From positions 10,705,001-10,769,000 of the forward strand of contig JAEOAD010000048.1 in assembly GCA_036365145.1 (NCBI GenBank): a stretch of 64,000 nt of DNA, read 5' to 3'. Under the pieces are notes generated by a model. The model saw only the letters and a program-made list of their open reading frames with translations. It had not been told where the DNA came from and searched no databases. Below, piece after piece: positions 1-10,098 of the stretch. Origin of the DNA: Orientallactaga sibirica. Lineage: Eukaryota; Chordata; Mammalia; Rodentia; Dipodidae. A program made the position numbers and the translations under genes. Position 1 is the stretch's first letter; each line of letters opens with the position of its first letter.

Positions 1-138
1 ACATCAACATAGTGGAGGGACTTGTTGGAGAGAGGGGTAGGGTTTCAGTGGAAGGAACGTGGGAGAGTGGGAGCAAGAGAGAATGACAGCAGGAGATTAT
101 GATCAAAACACATTTTGTACACACATAAAAACTGTCAA
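1..138 (+). mobile_element. L1 3' UTR end, interrupted by a SINE
   Basis: Purine-rich 3' UTR ending ATGATCAAAACACATTTTGT...AAAACTGTCAA, a form common at rodent L1 tails. The SINE after it is followed by a repeat of AAAGCTGTCAA and the A-rich tail, so the SINE inserted into the L1 tail. Confidence 0.6.
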
Positions 139-335
139 GGGCTGGAGAGATGGCTCAGCAGCTAAGGCGCTTGCCTGCAAAGCCTAAGAACTCAGGCTCA
201 ATTCCCCAGGACCCACATAAACCAGATGCACAAGGTGATGCATGTGTCTGGAGTTCATTTGCAATGGCTAAAGGCCCTGGTGCACCCATTCTCTCTCTCT
301 ATCTGCCTCTCTCTCAAATTAAAAAATATTTTAAA
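139..335 (+). mobile_element. tRNA-derived SINE
   Basis: Full-length reference copy for this family in the window: GGGCTGGAGAGATGGCTCAG (box A), a degraded box B at GGCTCAATTCC, the CCAGATGCACAAGGTG body, a CT-rich tract and an A-rich tail. The flanking repeat AAAACTGTCAA/AAAGCTGTCAA is its target duplication. Confidence 0.95.
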
Positions 336-385
336 AAGCTGTCAATAAAAAACAAAACTGAATCAGTATAAAGTACTTTTCTGCC

Positions 386-532
386 TTTTTTTTTTTTTTT
401 TTGAGGTAGGGTTTCACTCTGGCCCAGACTGAATTCACTATGTCATCTCAGGGTGGCCTTGAACTCACAGCAATCCTTCTACCTCTGCCTCCCGAGTGCT
501 GGGATTAAAGGCGTGCACCACCACGCCCAGCT
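386..532 (-). mobile_element. B1 (7SL-derived) SINE
   Basis: Reverse-oriented; T-rich tail, GAGGTAGGGTTTCACTCT, and CACCACGCCCAGC at the 5' end of the element. Confidence 0.9.
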
Positions 533-610
533 CACTTTTCTGCTTTTCAACTATGTTTTGATAGTACTGTCTTACTTTCTCTCTAAATGCATCACATCAA
601 ATAGCTCCAT

Positions 611-745
611 ATTGTTAATGAGCAGGCCAGTGTGTGTCCTCAGGATCATACTGTAAATGAAACGTCAGTCTAATAATAATATTGTTAATGAGCAGGCCAG
701 TGTGTGTCCTCAGGATCACACTGTAAATGAAATACCAGTCTAATT
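611..745 (+). repeat. tandem direct repeat, two copies of about 68 bases
   Basis: ATTGTTAATGAGCAGGCCAG starts at 611 and again at 681. The copies differ at a few positions (ACGTC/TACC, CATA/CACA). Confidence 0.9.
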
Positions 746-852
746 GGCATTGGCAGGTTCAGGCTGAATGAGTTTTCTGCGCCTTGAAAGACTATTCTAG
801 TGTCTTCTCTGGAATATTTTATGCATAATACAATTGCAGAATACCCCCCCCC

Positions 853-992
853 TTTTTTTCAAGGTAGGGTCTCGCTGTAGCCCAAGCTGGTCTGGAATTC
901 ACTATGAAGTCTCAGGATGGCTTTGAACTCATGGCGATCCTCCTACCTCTCTCCAGAGTGTCAGGATTAAGTGTGCACCACCACGCCCTGGC
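853..992 (-). mobile_element. B1 SINE
   Basis: Reverse copy after a C7T7 tract; CGCTGTAGCCCAAGCTGG core, old and gapped near its GGATTAAGTGTGC end. Confidence 0.85.
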
Positions 993-1019
993 AGAAGACC
1001 TTTGTATCAACTGATAACT

Positions 1020-1415
1020 AAACTGAAATACATAGTATATAAAAAACCATGAAGGTAGGGTAGGGGGTATATGGGAGGAAGGATGTCAGCGGGAGGAGAG
1101 GGGGTTAAGGGTGAGTTAACTGGGAGAGGGAATGAGATGAGCAATACTTAACATAGGGCTGGGGAAATGGCTTAGTGATTAAGATGCTTGCCTGCAAAGC
1201 CTAAGGACCCTGGTTGGATTCCCCAGGACCCTTGTAAGCCAGATGCGCAAGGGGGCACATGAGGCTGGAGTTCGTTTGCAGTGTCGAGAGGCCTTGGTGC
1301 ACCCATTCTCTCTCTTTCTCTCTCTGCCTCTTTCTGTCTCTCAAATAAATAAATAAGTAAAATATAAAAAATACTTAATATACACATATGAAAGAGTCAA
1401 AAATAAAATTTTAAA
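1020..1415 (+). mobile_element. L1 3' end interrupted by a tRNA-derived SINE
   Basis: G-rich 3' UTR at 1035-1153, SINE at 1157-1372, then the L1 tail (ATATGAAAGAGTCAAAAATA). ATACTTAACATA before and ATACTTAATATA after the SINE are its target duplication. The layout is the same as at 1-358. Confidence 0.65.
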
Positions 1416-1420
1416 TGTTT

Positions 1421-1738
1421 TGGCTGAGCCAGGTAGGTTGCCTATTGCTGTCATTCCAGCACTTGGGAGACTGTGACAGCAGTTCAAATTTAACTTCTAT
1501 GTACCAAGACCCTGTTTCAAAATTTAAAAAACTTGGTGCTGGAGGGAAAAGATTGCTAAGTGGTTAAGGAACTTGCTTGCAAAGCCCGACAGCCTGGGTC
1601 TGATTCTCCAATATTCATGGAAAGCCAAATGGACAAAGTGATGCATGCGTCTGGAGTGTTGTTTGCAGTGCTAGAGGCCCTGGCAAGCTCACTCTCCCTC
1701 TCTCTCTTTCTCTGCTTGCAAATAGATAATCAACATTT
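1421..1738 (+). mobile_element. old B1-like copy followed by a tRNA-derived SINE
   Basis: 1421-1530 is a diverged B1 (CACTTGGGAGACTG...AAGACCCTG). 1533-1738 is a SINE with box A GATTGCTAAGTGG, ending 165 bases from exon 12. Confidence 0.75.
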
Positions 1739-1903
1739 TTTTAAAAATTGCCCTTGGCTAAAAGATCAAATTTTGAGGAATTTGGAAATGAGTGGTTGAA
1801 ATACTAAAATAGGAAGTGTTTTATAGAATTCTTTGAACATTTGATTAAAGTCACAGTTCATATTACCTTGAAGACTTCTTAACATAACTTTGACAAAACT
1901 TAC

Positions 1904-2045
1904 CAAGTGCTTAAGAGCGTCTCGTTCCTGGACTACTTTCTCTACTTCTCTAAGAAGATTTGACAGGTACTGATAAGTAGTCAGTTCATCCCACCTGGCA
2001 TGTTCCACTATCTTTCTCAGGAAATCAATCTTCTTTTGCTGTTTC
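1904..2045 (-). CDS. CEP89-like: CEP89-like exon 12, last exon inside the window
   Basis: 142 bases, phase 2 in and 0 out; acceptor GGGGACTGTAG, donor CACTTG/GTAAGT. It reads KQQKKIDFLRKIVEHARWDE then LTTYQYLSNLLREVEKVVQE and RDALKHL, matching the human KSQKKIEVLKKQVEKA and [20 protein letters not shown]. Human CEP89 continues about 180 residues beyond this point. Nothing resembling those exons is visible in the first 1.9 kb. Confidence 0.9.
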
Positions 2046-2093
2046 CTACAGTCCCCCAAATGGTCGGCAAAAAAAAAAAAAAAAATCATTCAT

Positions 2094-2400
2094 TAGGGGT
2101 TAGGGAAATGGCTCATTGGATAAAGAGCTTGTCACACAAGTCTGAGTAGCTGAGTTCAGATTCCCAGGCCCCATGTAACAGGGGGCTTCTGTCACCCCAG
2201 CATATCTACGGTCAACTGGGAGGCAGAGACGGGAGGAGTTCATAGAAGCTCACAGCCCAATAGACCCTGCCACAAGTAAGGTAGTAGGTGAGGCCCAGAC
2301 ATAGAAAAGTTGTCCTCTTACCCTCACATGCACACCATGGCATGTGTTGTGTGTGCGCATGCACATGCACACACAAAGAAAGAAAAAGGAAAGGAAAACT
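2094..2400 (+). mobile_element. B3/B4-like SINE relic
   Basis: A tRNA-like head (GGAAATGGCTCATTGGATAA...GTTCAGATTCCC) followed by a B1-like middle and a CA-rich end (GCACATGCACACACAAAG), unlike the common short SINE here. Confidence 0.6.
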
Positions 2401-2458
2401 CATCAGCCCGAGGAAATGGCTCGACCACAGTGGCCACCTGCATTATAAAACCAGCAAA

Positions 2459-2462
2459 GATT

Positions 2463-2509
<47 letters not shown>

Positions 2510-2694
2510 TTTGCCAGCAGAGAAAGAGAGGAGGAGGAGAGAGAATGGCACACCACGGCCTCTTGCAGCTACAAATGAACTTTAGACATATGCACCATTT
2601 TGCATCTGGCTTTATGTGGATACTGGGGAATTGAACCCAGGCCAGAAGGCTTTGCAAGCACATGCTTTTAACCTCTGAGCCGTCTTACCAGCCT
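2459..2694 (-). mobile_element. tRNA-derived SINE with ATTT tail array
   Basis: The (ATTT)n tail at 2462-2511 is unusually long. It ends GAGCCGTCTTACCAGCC. Confidence 0.9.
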
Positions 2695-2721
2695 GATATT
2701 AACTTTTAAATACTGTACTTG

Positions 2722-3235
2722 GGTTGGAGAGATGGCTTAGTGGTTAAAGCACTTGCCTGCGAAGCCTGAACACCTAGGTTTGATTCGCCAGAACGCATGT
2801 AAGCCAGATGCACATGGTGGCACATGCATCTGGAGTTTGTTTGCTGTAGCTAGAGGCCCTGGTACACCCATTCTCTCTCTCTTTTTTTTTTTAAACTTTT
2901 TATTTTATCTTTTTTTTTTTAGAGAGACAGAGAGAGAGAGATAGAGAGAGGGAGGGAGGGAGGGAGGGAGGAAGACAGAGATGGGCGCGCGAGCAGTGTC
3001 TCAGCTGCTGAGAACACAATCCAGATGTGCGCGCCCCCTTGTGGCCAAGTGCAGCATTGCACCCTTGCATCACTTTGCATCTGGCTAAACGTGGGACCTG
3101 GAGATTGGAACCGCTGGAGATTGGAACCAGTGTTCTGAGGGTTAGGAGGCAGGCTCCTTAACCCCTAAGCCATCTCTCCAGCCCCATTCTCTCTCTCTTT
3201 GATACAAACTAATAAATACATAAATAAATAAAAAT
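2722..3235 (+). mobile_element. tRNA-derived SINE split by a nested long-form SINE
   Basis: The outer copy occupies 2722-2885 and 3186-3235. The inner reverse copy (2889-3185) is the long subfamily with TGGCCAAGTGCAGCATTGCA and a doubled CGCTGGAGATTGGAACC. CATTCTCTCTCTCTTT on both sides is the inner element's target duplication. Confidence 0.9.
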
Positions 3236-3254
3236 TTAAAAATGGTTTACATAC

Positions 3255-3632
3255 TATAGTTGTAGCTAGGAATGTAGTTCACCCACACAGCACTTGTCTA
3301 GCATGCATAAAGCCCTGGGTTCCTTCCCAAACACCACATAATGAATAAGCAAACAGATTAATGAACAAGCAAATAAACAAAAATAACACTACTGTCCAGC
3401 AACCAACATCTATTAAATTTCAAGGTGAAAGAGATTTAATACCAAAACCATAATCAAATAAGGTTAATAGGCCTAAAAAAGTGAACTATGGTGGCATGTA
3501 CGTGTAATGATAGCACTTGGGAGGAGGCTGGGGCAGGAGGATCACTGAGAGTTTGAGCTAACTGGACCACATAGTGAGTTCTAGGTCAGCCAATCTATGG
3601 TATAAAGCCCTCTACCAACAAACAAAAACCTA
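3255..3632 (+). mobile_element. ID-like relic and old B1 copy
   Basis: 3255-3400 has an ID-type head (GCTAGGAATGTAGTTCACC...AGCCCTGGGTTCC). 3480-3632 is a diverged B1 with CACTTGGGAGGAGGCTGGGG. Confidence 0.6.
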
Positions 3633-3730
3633 ACAAAATAACTAGTAGTGAGTAAGCTATTTAAAAAATTTTCCTAACTTTTTGGCTTATGTTCTAAAAG
3701 AATTATTTTGAAAACAAGGCCCCATAATTA

Positions 3731-4055
3731 TTCTTATTTTTTTTTTTAGAGAGAGCAAGATACACAGAGACAGAGAGAGAGAGACAGACAGAGAGAATTG
3801 ATGCACCAGGGCCTTAGCCACTGCAATTGAACTCCAGAAGCTTGCACCACCTAGTGGGCACGTGAGACCTTGCACTTGCCTCACCTTTGTGAGTCTGGCT
3901 AACATGGGATCTGGAGAATAGAACATGGTTCCTTAGGCTTTGTAGGCAAGCACCTTAACAGCTAAGCCATCTCTCCAGCCCTTTGTTTTAATTTTTTTAT
4001 TTTTATGTTTAGGGAGAGTGAGAGGCACAGAGAAAGAGAGAGAGAGAGAGAAGAG
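3731..4055 (-). mobile_element. tRNA-derived SINE plus 3' piece of another
   Basis: A full reverse copy ends at 3982 (CTAAGCCATCTCTCCAGCCC). 3990-4055 is only the CT-rich 3' part of a second copy. Confidence 0.8.
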
Positions 4056-4261
4056 AAAAAAGGCCCCATAATTAAAAAGGAGACTTCAGGAAATCGGTTA
4101 GGAAGAATTCTCAGAACTTCCAGTCTTAGGGTTATCCTGTGACTACGCAGAACATTTGAACTACAGACTTGAGAAATGTTGGTTGACAGAAAAGCTTTCA
4201 CTGTAGTTATGTTTTGAAAATATAAGAAAAATAAAATAAACAAAGAAGAAAATATAGTATT

Positions 4262-4645
4262 TTTTTTTGAGTTGGGGAGATGGTTCAGTGGTAAAAGGTG
4301 GTTGTTCTATAAGCCCAGTGACCCTAGTTCAATCCCCAGACTCCCATATAATACCGGATGCAAAGTGGAGCGTTGCTCTGTAATGTCAAGGAGTCTCTAG
4401 CCATGGGAGGTGGAGCCAGGAAAATCACAATGCTCACAAGTCAACTAGATTGGCCAGAAGCATTGCAAAAACCAAACTCAACAAAAGAGAAATCCTGTTT
4501 CAAAAAATATGGTTACAAGTGGTGGTGCCCATCTTTAATCCCACTACTTGGGAAGTAGAGGTAGGAGGATAGCTGAATTTGAGGTCAGTTTGAGACTATA
4601 TAGTGAATTCCAGGTCAGCCTGGAACCTGCCTTGAATAAAAAGCA
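4262..4645 (+). mobile_element. B3-like relic and B1-like copy
   Basis: 4262-4505 has a tRNA-like head (GGGGAGATGGTTCAGTGG) with a non-standard body. 4512-4645 is B1-like (GTGGTGCCCATCTTTAATCC). Confidence 0.6.
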
Positions 4646-4698
4646 CACAGAAAAAGGTAGAAAAAGAGAACTAATACCCTGATGTTGTTCTCTGATCA

Positions 4699-4700
<2 letters not shown>

Positions 4701-4734
<34 letters not shown>
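4701..4734 (+). repeat. (CA)n microsatellite
   Basis: Seventeen perfect CA units. Confidence 0.95.
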
Positions 4735-4739
<5 letters not shown>

Positions 4740-4774
4740 AGTTGTCAAAAAAAAAAAAAACCAAAAAACTTAAA

Positions 4775-4950
4775 GGAGTTGGAGAGATGGTTAAGCAGTC
4801 AAAGGTGCTTGCTTACAAAGCCTGCTGGCCTAGGTTCGAATCCCCAACACCCATGTAAGGCCAGATGCACAAAGTGGCACATGTGTCTGGAGTTTGCAGC
4901 AGCAAAAGGCCTTGGTGCACCAATTCATTCTCTCTCTCTCAAATAAATAC
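4775..4950 (+). mobile_element. tRNA-derived SINE
   Basis: Ends 67 bases from exon 11b; box B GGTTCGAATCCC. Confidence 0.85.
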
Positions 4951-5016
4951 ATGGAATCTTTTTAACAACTCAAACAACTTCCAGGGGACAGGGAAAACAA
5001 GTTTCTATATCTGTAC

Positions 5017-5184
5017 CTGTTGATCTTCTGTGTGGCCTGGAGTTTGGCATCCAGCTCTTTGTTTCTTTCTTCCCAAGTGTGCTTCTCTAGAAGCATGCGG
5101 TTCACCTCTTCCTGCAGACACACCAGCTTTTCCTTCAGCTTGTCAATCTCAGCGCTCTCTTTTTCTCTTCTCTTCTGCAACTTG
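5017..5184 (-). CDS. CEP89-like: CEP89-like exon 11b (duplicated exon, second copy)
   Basis: Same length (168 bases) and phases as exon 11a; acceptor TTGTCCTTCAG, donor AACAG/GTACAG. It reads KLQKRREKESAEIDKLKEKL, VCLQEEVNRMLLEKHTWEER and NKELDAKLQATQKIN. Either copy splices in frame between exons 10 and 12. Including both adds 56 residues, eight heptads, to the coiled coil. Flanking intron sequence is also duplicated. Confidence 0.9.
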
Positions 5185-5354
5185 CTGAAGGACAAAACAT
5201 GTGACAGGCTTTGTGTGCAGTGCACCGGCGCTAAAATGAGGCCACCGATTTCTAGTCTCTGACAGGTCCTCCTCTAAAGAGGTCACGAGACACAGTTCTC
5301 ATGGGTCCCAGGTTGTGAGATAGGGCCTGGGGTCTTTATAAAAATAAAGAAAAT

Positions 5355-5692
5355 AGGGGCTGGAGAAATGGCTTAGTGTTTAAGGCACTTGCCTGTGAAG
5401 CCAAAGGACCCAGGTTCAATTCCCCAGAACCCACGCAAGCGAGCTGCACAAGGGGGTGCACGCATCTGGAGTTCGTTTGCAGCTGCTGGAGGTCCTAGGA
5501 TGCCCATTCTCTCTCTCTTTCTCTCTCTCTATCCCTGCCAATTTCTCTCTCTCAAATAAGAAAATTTAAAAATAAATAGATAAATAAATAAATAAGGAAA
5601 TAAAGAAAAAAAAAGAAAGAAGGAAAGAAAGAAGAAAGGAAAGAAAGAAAGAAAGAAAGAAAGAAGGAAAGAAAGAAAGGAAGGAAGAAGAC
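5355..5692 (+). mobile_element. tRNA-derived SINE with expanded GAAA tail
   Basis: SINE at 5355-5566; its A-rich tail has grown into an AAAG/GAAG microsatellite (5567-5692) reaching within 40 bases of exon 11a. Confidence 0.9.
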
Positions 5693-5729
5693 CTTACTTC
5701 ACTGAAATGGGGAAAGCATGCATCGGTAC

Positions 5730-5897
5730 CTATTCATTTTCTGTGTATGCTGGAGCTCGGCGTCCAGCTCCCGGCTTCGGTTTTCCCATCCATGCTTCCC
5801 TTGAAGCGCGCCCTTTACTTCCTCCTGGAGGGCCCTCAGCTGCTCTCTCAGCTCTTCCGTCTCGGCTATTTCTCTCTCTTTCCTCTCCAGTAACTGG
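5730..5897 (-). CDS. CEP89-like: CEP89-like exon 11a (duplicated exon, first copy)
   Basis: 168 bases, phase 2 in and out; acceptor TCCTTCAG, donor AATAG/GTACCG. It reads QLLERKEREIAETEELREQL, RALQEEVKG and ENRSRELDAELQHTQKMN, matching the human [20 protein letters not shown] and NKALEAELERAQKIN. CpG content is raised compared with its paralogue at 5.1 kb. Confidence 0.9.
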   Translation of the reverse strand, partial: PVTGEERERNSRDGRAERAAEGPPGGSKGRASREAWMGKPKPGAGRRAPAYTENE

Positions 5898-6186
5898 CTG
5901 AAGGACAAAAAAATGTGACCAGCTTTGTGTACAGTGCAATGGGGTCATCACTTACTAGCCCCTGACAGATCCTCCTTTAAAGAGCTCCTGAGACACAGCT
6001 CTGGTGGGTCCCAGGTCACGAGATAGGGTGTGGGGCCCAGCTGCTGGAGGAGAGGGGACAGCATGGGCAGGGCACACTGTCTTTAAGGTGATCAGCTAAG
6101 GCCTTGGCTGCTCACAGTTTTTGTTGACATCTATATCAACATACTCATTTAGACACTATTTCTTCACGAAAAAAATAGTTATGTTT

Positions 6187-6432
6187 GGTTTTTCGAGGTA
6201 GGGGCTCACTAGTCCAGGCTGACCTGGCACTTACTCTGTAGTTTCAGGCTGGCCTCGAACTCATAGTGACCCATTCTAACCAAGTACTGGGATTAAGCCG
6301 GGAGTGGTGGCGCACGCCTTTAATCCCAGCACTCAGGAGGCAGAGGTAGGAGGATCACCATGAGTTTGAGGCCACCCTGGACTACATAGTGAATTCCAGC
6401 TCAGCCTGGGCTACAGTGAGACCCTACTTCAA

Positions 6433-6465
<33 letters not shown>

Positions 6466-6505
6466 AAGTCAAGTATTGGGATTAAAGGCCTGTGCCACCA
6501 TGCTC
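6187..6505 (-). mobile_element. B1 SINE interrupted by an oppositely oriented B1
   Basis: The outer reverse B1 is split at CCAAGTACTGGGATTAA/TCAAGTATTGGGATTAA. The inner forward B1 (6297-6465) ends in (AAC)n, and the repeated AAGTA.TGGGATTAA is its target duplication. The pair can fold as an inverted repeat. Confidence 0.9.
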
Positions 6506-6524
6506 AGTTATTATAATTACTATT

Positions 6525-6905
6525 ATTTTTGTTTTTGAGGTAGGGTCTCATTGTAGCCCAGGCAGACCTGGAATTCCTACGTAGTCTCAGGCTGGCCTCC
6601 AACTCATGGCGATCCTCTTACCTCTGCCTCCTGAGTTCTGGGATTAAAGATGTGCGCCACCACACCCGGCCTCAATTATTATTATTATTTTGCTTTTTTT
6701 GAGGTAGGGTCTTTCTGTAGCCCAGGCTGACCTGGAATTCACTAAGTAATCTCAGGCTGGCATTGAACTCACAGGGAACCTCCTACCTCAGCCTCCCAAG
6801 TGCTGGGATTAAAGGCATGCACCACCACTCTTTTTTAAAAAAATCTCTCATCTCTTTTTTTAAAAAAATTATTTATTTATTTATTAAAGAGAGGGGAAAA
6901 GAGGC

Positions 6906-6937
<32 letters not shown>

Positions 6938-7087
6938 TGGGCATGCTAGGACCTCCAGCCACTGCAAATGAACTCCATATGCATGTGCCACCCCGTGCAT
7001 CGGGCTTACTTGGGTACTGGGGAACAGAACCTGGGTTTGTCGGCTTCACAGGGAAATGCCTTCAGCACTAAGCCATTTCCCCAGCCC
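6525..7087 (-). mobile_element. two B1 copies and a tRNA-derived SINE, all reversed
   Basis: B1 at 6525-6672 and 6690-6829; SINE at 6838-7087 with (GA)n at 6923-6936. Confidence 0.88.
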
Positions 7088-7271
7088 ACTACTCATCTCT
7101 GACTGGCATATTGGGATGGGTGGCCCAGATTAGTACATTAGGAACCCTAGGGCTGGGGGTTTTGACTTCAAACTCCAGTAACAGTACTGTTATATAATAC
7201 AAGTTGGCCTTGAACTCACCATCCTCTTGTACAAGAATCCTGATTAAAAAACAAAACAAAACAAAAAAACA

Positions 7272-7472
7272 TGGGGCTGAAGAGATGGCTTAGTCATTAA
7301 AGCACTTGCCTGTGAAGCCTAAAGTCCTGGGTTTGATTCCTCAGTACCCATGTAAGCCAGATACACAAGGTGGCACATGGGTCTAGAGTTTCTTTGTAAT
7401 GTCTAGAGGCCCTGAGTGTGCCCATTCTTTCTCTCTCATCTCTCAAATAAATAAATAAAATAAAAAATAAAA
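7272..7472 (+). mobile_element. tRNA-derived SINE
   Basis: Box A GGCTTAGTCATTAAAG; tail ends in AAATAAATAAAATAAAAAATA. Confidence 0.9.
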
Positions 7473-7494
7473 AAACAGTGCAGGAAAACCCTGA

Positions 7495-8120
7495 GTAGCT
7501 GGGTGCAGAAAGTGAGGTAGGAGGATTGTTTGAGCTCATGAGTTTCTGGCCATCCTTGGCTGTATAGCAAAACCATCCCTCAAAACAAAATGAAACGCCA
7601 GGCTGGGTGTGTTGGAGCACACCTGTAGTGCCAACACTGGGAGACTGAAGTAAAAGGACAGGGCGTTTCAGGCCAGCCTGGGTTACAAAGTGAGACCCTA
7701 CCTCTAAAAACAAAAATCAGCCAGGCGTGGTGGCGCACACCTTTAATCCCAGAACTCAGGAGGCAGACGTAGGAGGATCACTGAGTTCAAGGCCAGCTTG
7801 GAAGTACAGAGTGAGTTCCAGGTCAGCCTGGGATAGAATGAGACCTTACCTCAAAACAAAACAACCCTCCCCCAAGCCCAAAAGAGCATCACCCCAACAA
7901 CAACAAAACAACAACTAAAATGGAAGTTGAGGTGGGGCATGCCTTTAACCCCAGCACTCAGGGAGGCAGAAGTAGGAGGACTGCTGAGTTTGAGGCCATC
8001 CAGAAACTACAGTTATATAACTATAGTGAATTCCAGGTTAGCCTGGGCTAGAGCGAGACCCTACCTCAAACAAACAAACAAACAAACAAACAAACAAACA
8101 AACAAACAAACATAACAAAA
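7495..8120 (+). mobile_element. run of four B1-type copies
   Basis: Two old copies (7495-7590, 7600-7712) precede two younger ones (7721-7915 with a CAA-rich tail, 7925-8120 with about eleven CAAA units). Confidence 0.8.
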
Positions 8121-8212
8121 AATGGAAATTGAGCAACTTCTCTTTTCTTCCCCTAGAATATGTACAGTGCCTCAAGCATGCTTGGGAAGACAAGAAATCC
8201 TTACCTTTTTAA

Positions 8213-8465
8213 ATTAAAAAAAAATTTTTTTTATTTACATAATTGAGAGCAACAGACAAACCAAGAGGGAAAGAGGCAGAGAGAGAGAGAGAGGGAGAGA
8301 GAGAGAATGGGTGCATCAGGGCCTCCAGCCACTGCAAAAGAACTCCAGATGCATGCGCCACCTTGTGCATCTGGCTTATGTGGATACTGGGGAACTGAGC
8401 CTCGAAACAGGGTCCTTAGGCTCCACAGACAAGCGCTTTAACCACTAAGCCATCTCTCCAGCCCG
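8213..8465 (-). mobile_element. tRNA-derived SINE abutting exon 10
   Basis: The 5' end of the element (CATCTCTCCAGCCC) ends about ten bases from the exon 10 donor at 8471-8475. AATCCTTACCTTTT(T)AA on both sides (8199-8212 and 8467-8480) is a target duplication that includes the donor. Confidence 0.9.
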
Positions 8466-8475
8466 GAATCCTTAC

Positions 8476-8656
8476 CTTTTTAACTCATTGACCACTGAAG
8501 CATGGATCTCGGCTGTGATCTTCCTGTCCGACTCCTCTGTGAGTGTTTTGTACTTTGCACGTAAACTCTCCAGCTGCTCATTGCTCTCCCTCAGCTCCTT
8601 TTCTAGCCGCTCTGTTCTGGCCTCCTCTAGAATGAGTTTTTTGGTCACCTTAGTAA
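8476..8656 (-). CDS. CEP89-like: CEP89-like exon 10
   Basis: 181 bases, phase 1 in and 2 out; acceptor CTTTTCAG, donor AAAAAG/GTAAGG. It includes VTKVTKKLILEEARTERLEK, ELRESNEQLESLRAKYKTL and AEIHASVVNELK, in register with the human [39 protein letters not shown] and VEVHKSIVNELK. This is one of the best conserved exons. Confidence 0.92.
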
Positions 8657-8711
8657 CTGAAAAGTAATGGAAAAGAACAGGATACAGACTTACACAGAAG
8701 ACAATAAACGT

Positions 8712-9195
8712 GAGTATTGGTCAGGTGGGATGCGCAGACCTGGAGTCATAGCACTCGGGAGACAGAGGCAGAGGGATCATGGGTTTGAATCAGGTGTGAT
8801 GTCCAGGCCTGGAGTCACAACACTCAGGAGACAGAGGCAAAGGAATCACTGGTTTAAACCACACCAGGCCACATAAACTGTATCAGACAAAGGCAGGAAT
8901 AGGGCTATGGCTAGCAGTTGGGCATGGTGCACATGCCTGTAACTCCAGTGCTGACTGCATGGAAAGGAAGACCCCTGAGGCCTGCTAGCTAGCTAGTCTA
9001 GCAGAATCCATGAGCTCCAGCTTCAGGGAGACTCTGTCTCAATCAAGTAAGGTGCCGAGCACTGAAGAGGACCCCAATGTCAACTTCCCTTCACCACATG
9101 CCTCACCATACGTCTGTGCATACACATACACATGTGTCTACATGTGTCACAATATGCACACACTCAAATATACACATACAAAAAAATAAAAAAAG
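8712..9195 (+). mobile_element. duplicated B1-like piece and B4-like relic
   Basis: 8712-8885 holds two copies of an 80-base B1-like segment (GACCTGGAGTCATAGCACTC / GGCCTGGAGTCACAACACTC). 8905-9195 ends in TGTGCATACACATACACATG, typical of B4 tails. Confidence 0.6.
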
Positions 9196-9201
9196 AAAAG
9201 A

Positions 9202-9901
9202 GGGCTGGAGAGATGGCTTAGCAGTTAGGGCGCCTGCCTGCTAAGCCTAAGAACCCGGTTCCAATCTCCAGGTCCCACGTTTAGCCTGATGCAAAGTGAC
9301 GCAAGGGCGCAATGCTGCACTTGACCACAAGGGCATGCACGTTTGTAGCAGCTGAGAAGCAGCTGGCACGCCCATCTCTGTCTTCCTCTTCCTCTCTCTC
9401 TGTCTCTCTCTGTGTCTCTCTTCAAAAAAAAAGAAGAAGAAGAAGAAGAAGCCGGGTGTGGTGGCACACGCCTTTAATCCCAGCACTTGGGAGGCAAAGG
9501 TAGGAGGATCACCGAGAGTTCGAGGCCACCCTGAGGCTACATAGTTAATTCCAGGTCAGCCTGGACCAGAGTGAGACCCTACCTCGAAAAACAAAAAAAA
9601 AAAAAAAAAAGGAAAAGAAAAGAAAGACTGGGATGTAGGTCATTGGTAGAGTGTCTAGCATGTGTGATGTGCTAAGGTTCAATTGCCAATATCAGAAAAA
9701 AAAAAAAAAAGAAAGGGTATTGATTACAAGGACATACTAAAAGTCAACTTAAAAAACTGATCTTTTAGCCGGGCGTGGTGGCGCACGCCTTTAATCCCAG
9801 CACTCGGGAGGCAGAGATAGGAGGATCGCCGTGAGTTCGAGGCCACCCTGAGAATACAGAGTGAATTCCAGGTCAGCCTGAACTAGAGTGAGACCCTACC
9901 T

Positions 9902-9936
<35 letters not shown>

Positions 9937-10098
9937 GATCTTTTAGCCGGGCGTGGTGGTGCATGCCTTTAATCCCAGCACTCGGGAGGCAGAGGTAGGA
10001 GGATCGCTGTGAGTTCGAGGCCACCCTGAGACTACATAGTGAATTCCAGGTCAGCCTGAGCTAAAGTGAGACCCTACCTCGAAAAACCAAAAAAAAAA
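9202..10098 (+). mobile_element. long-form tRNA SINE, three B1 copies and an ID element
   Basis: Long-form SINE 9202-9430, B1 9451-9612, ID-like 9628-9712, B1 9769-9933 and B1 9947-10098. The last two B1s are bounded by three copies of CTGATCTTTT, so two insertions used the same target. Confidence 0.9.

Noticed and set aside
139..335. tRNA gene (box A and box B present)
   Set aside because: The promoter boxes belong to a tRNA-derived SINE with body and tail; no cloverleaf with acceptor stem closes.
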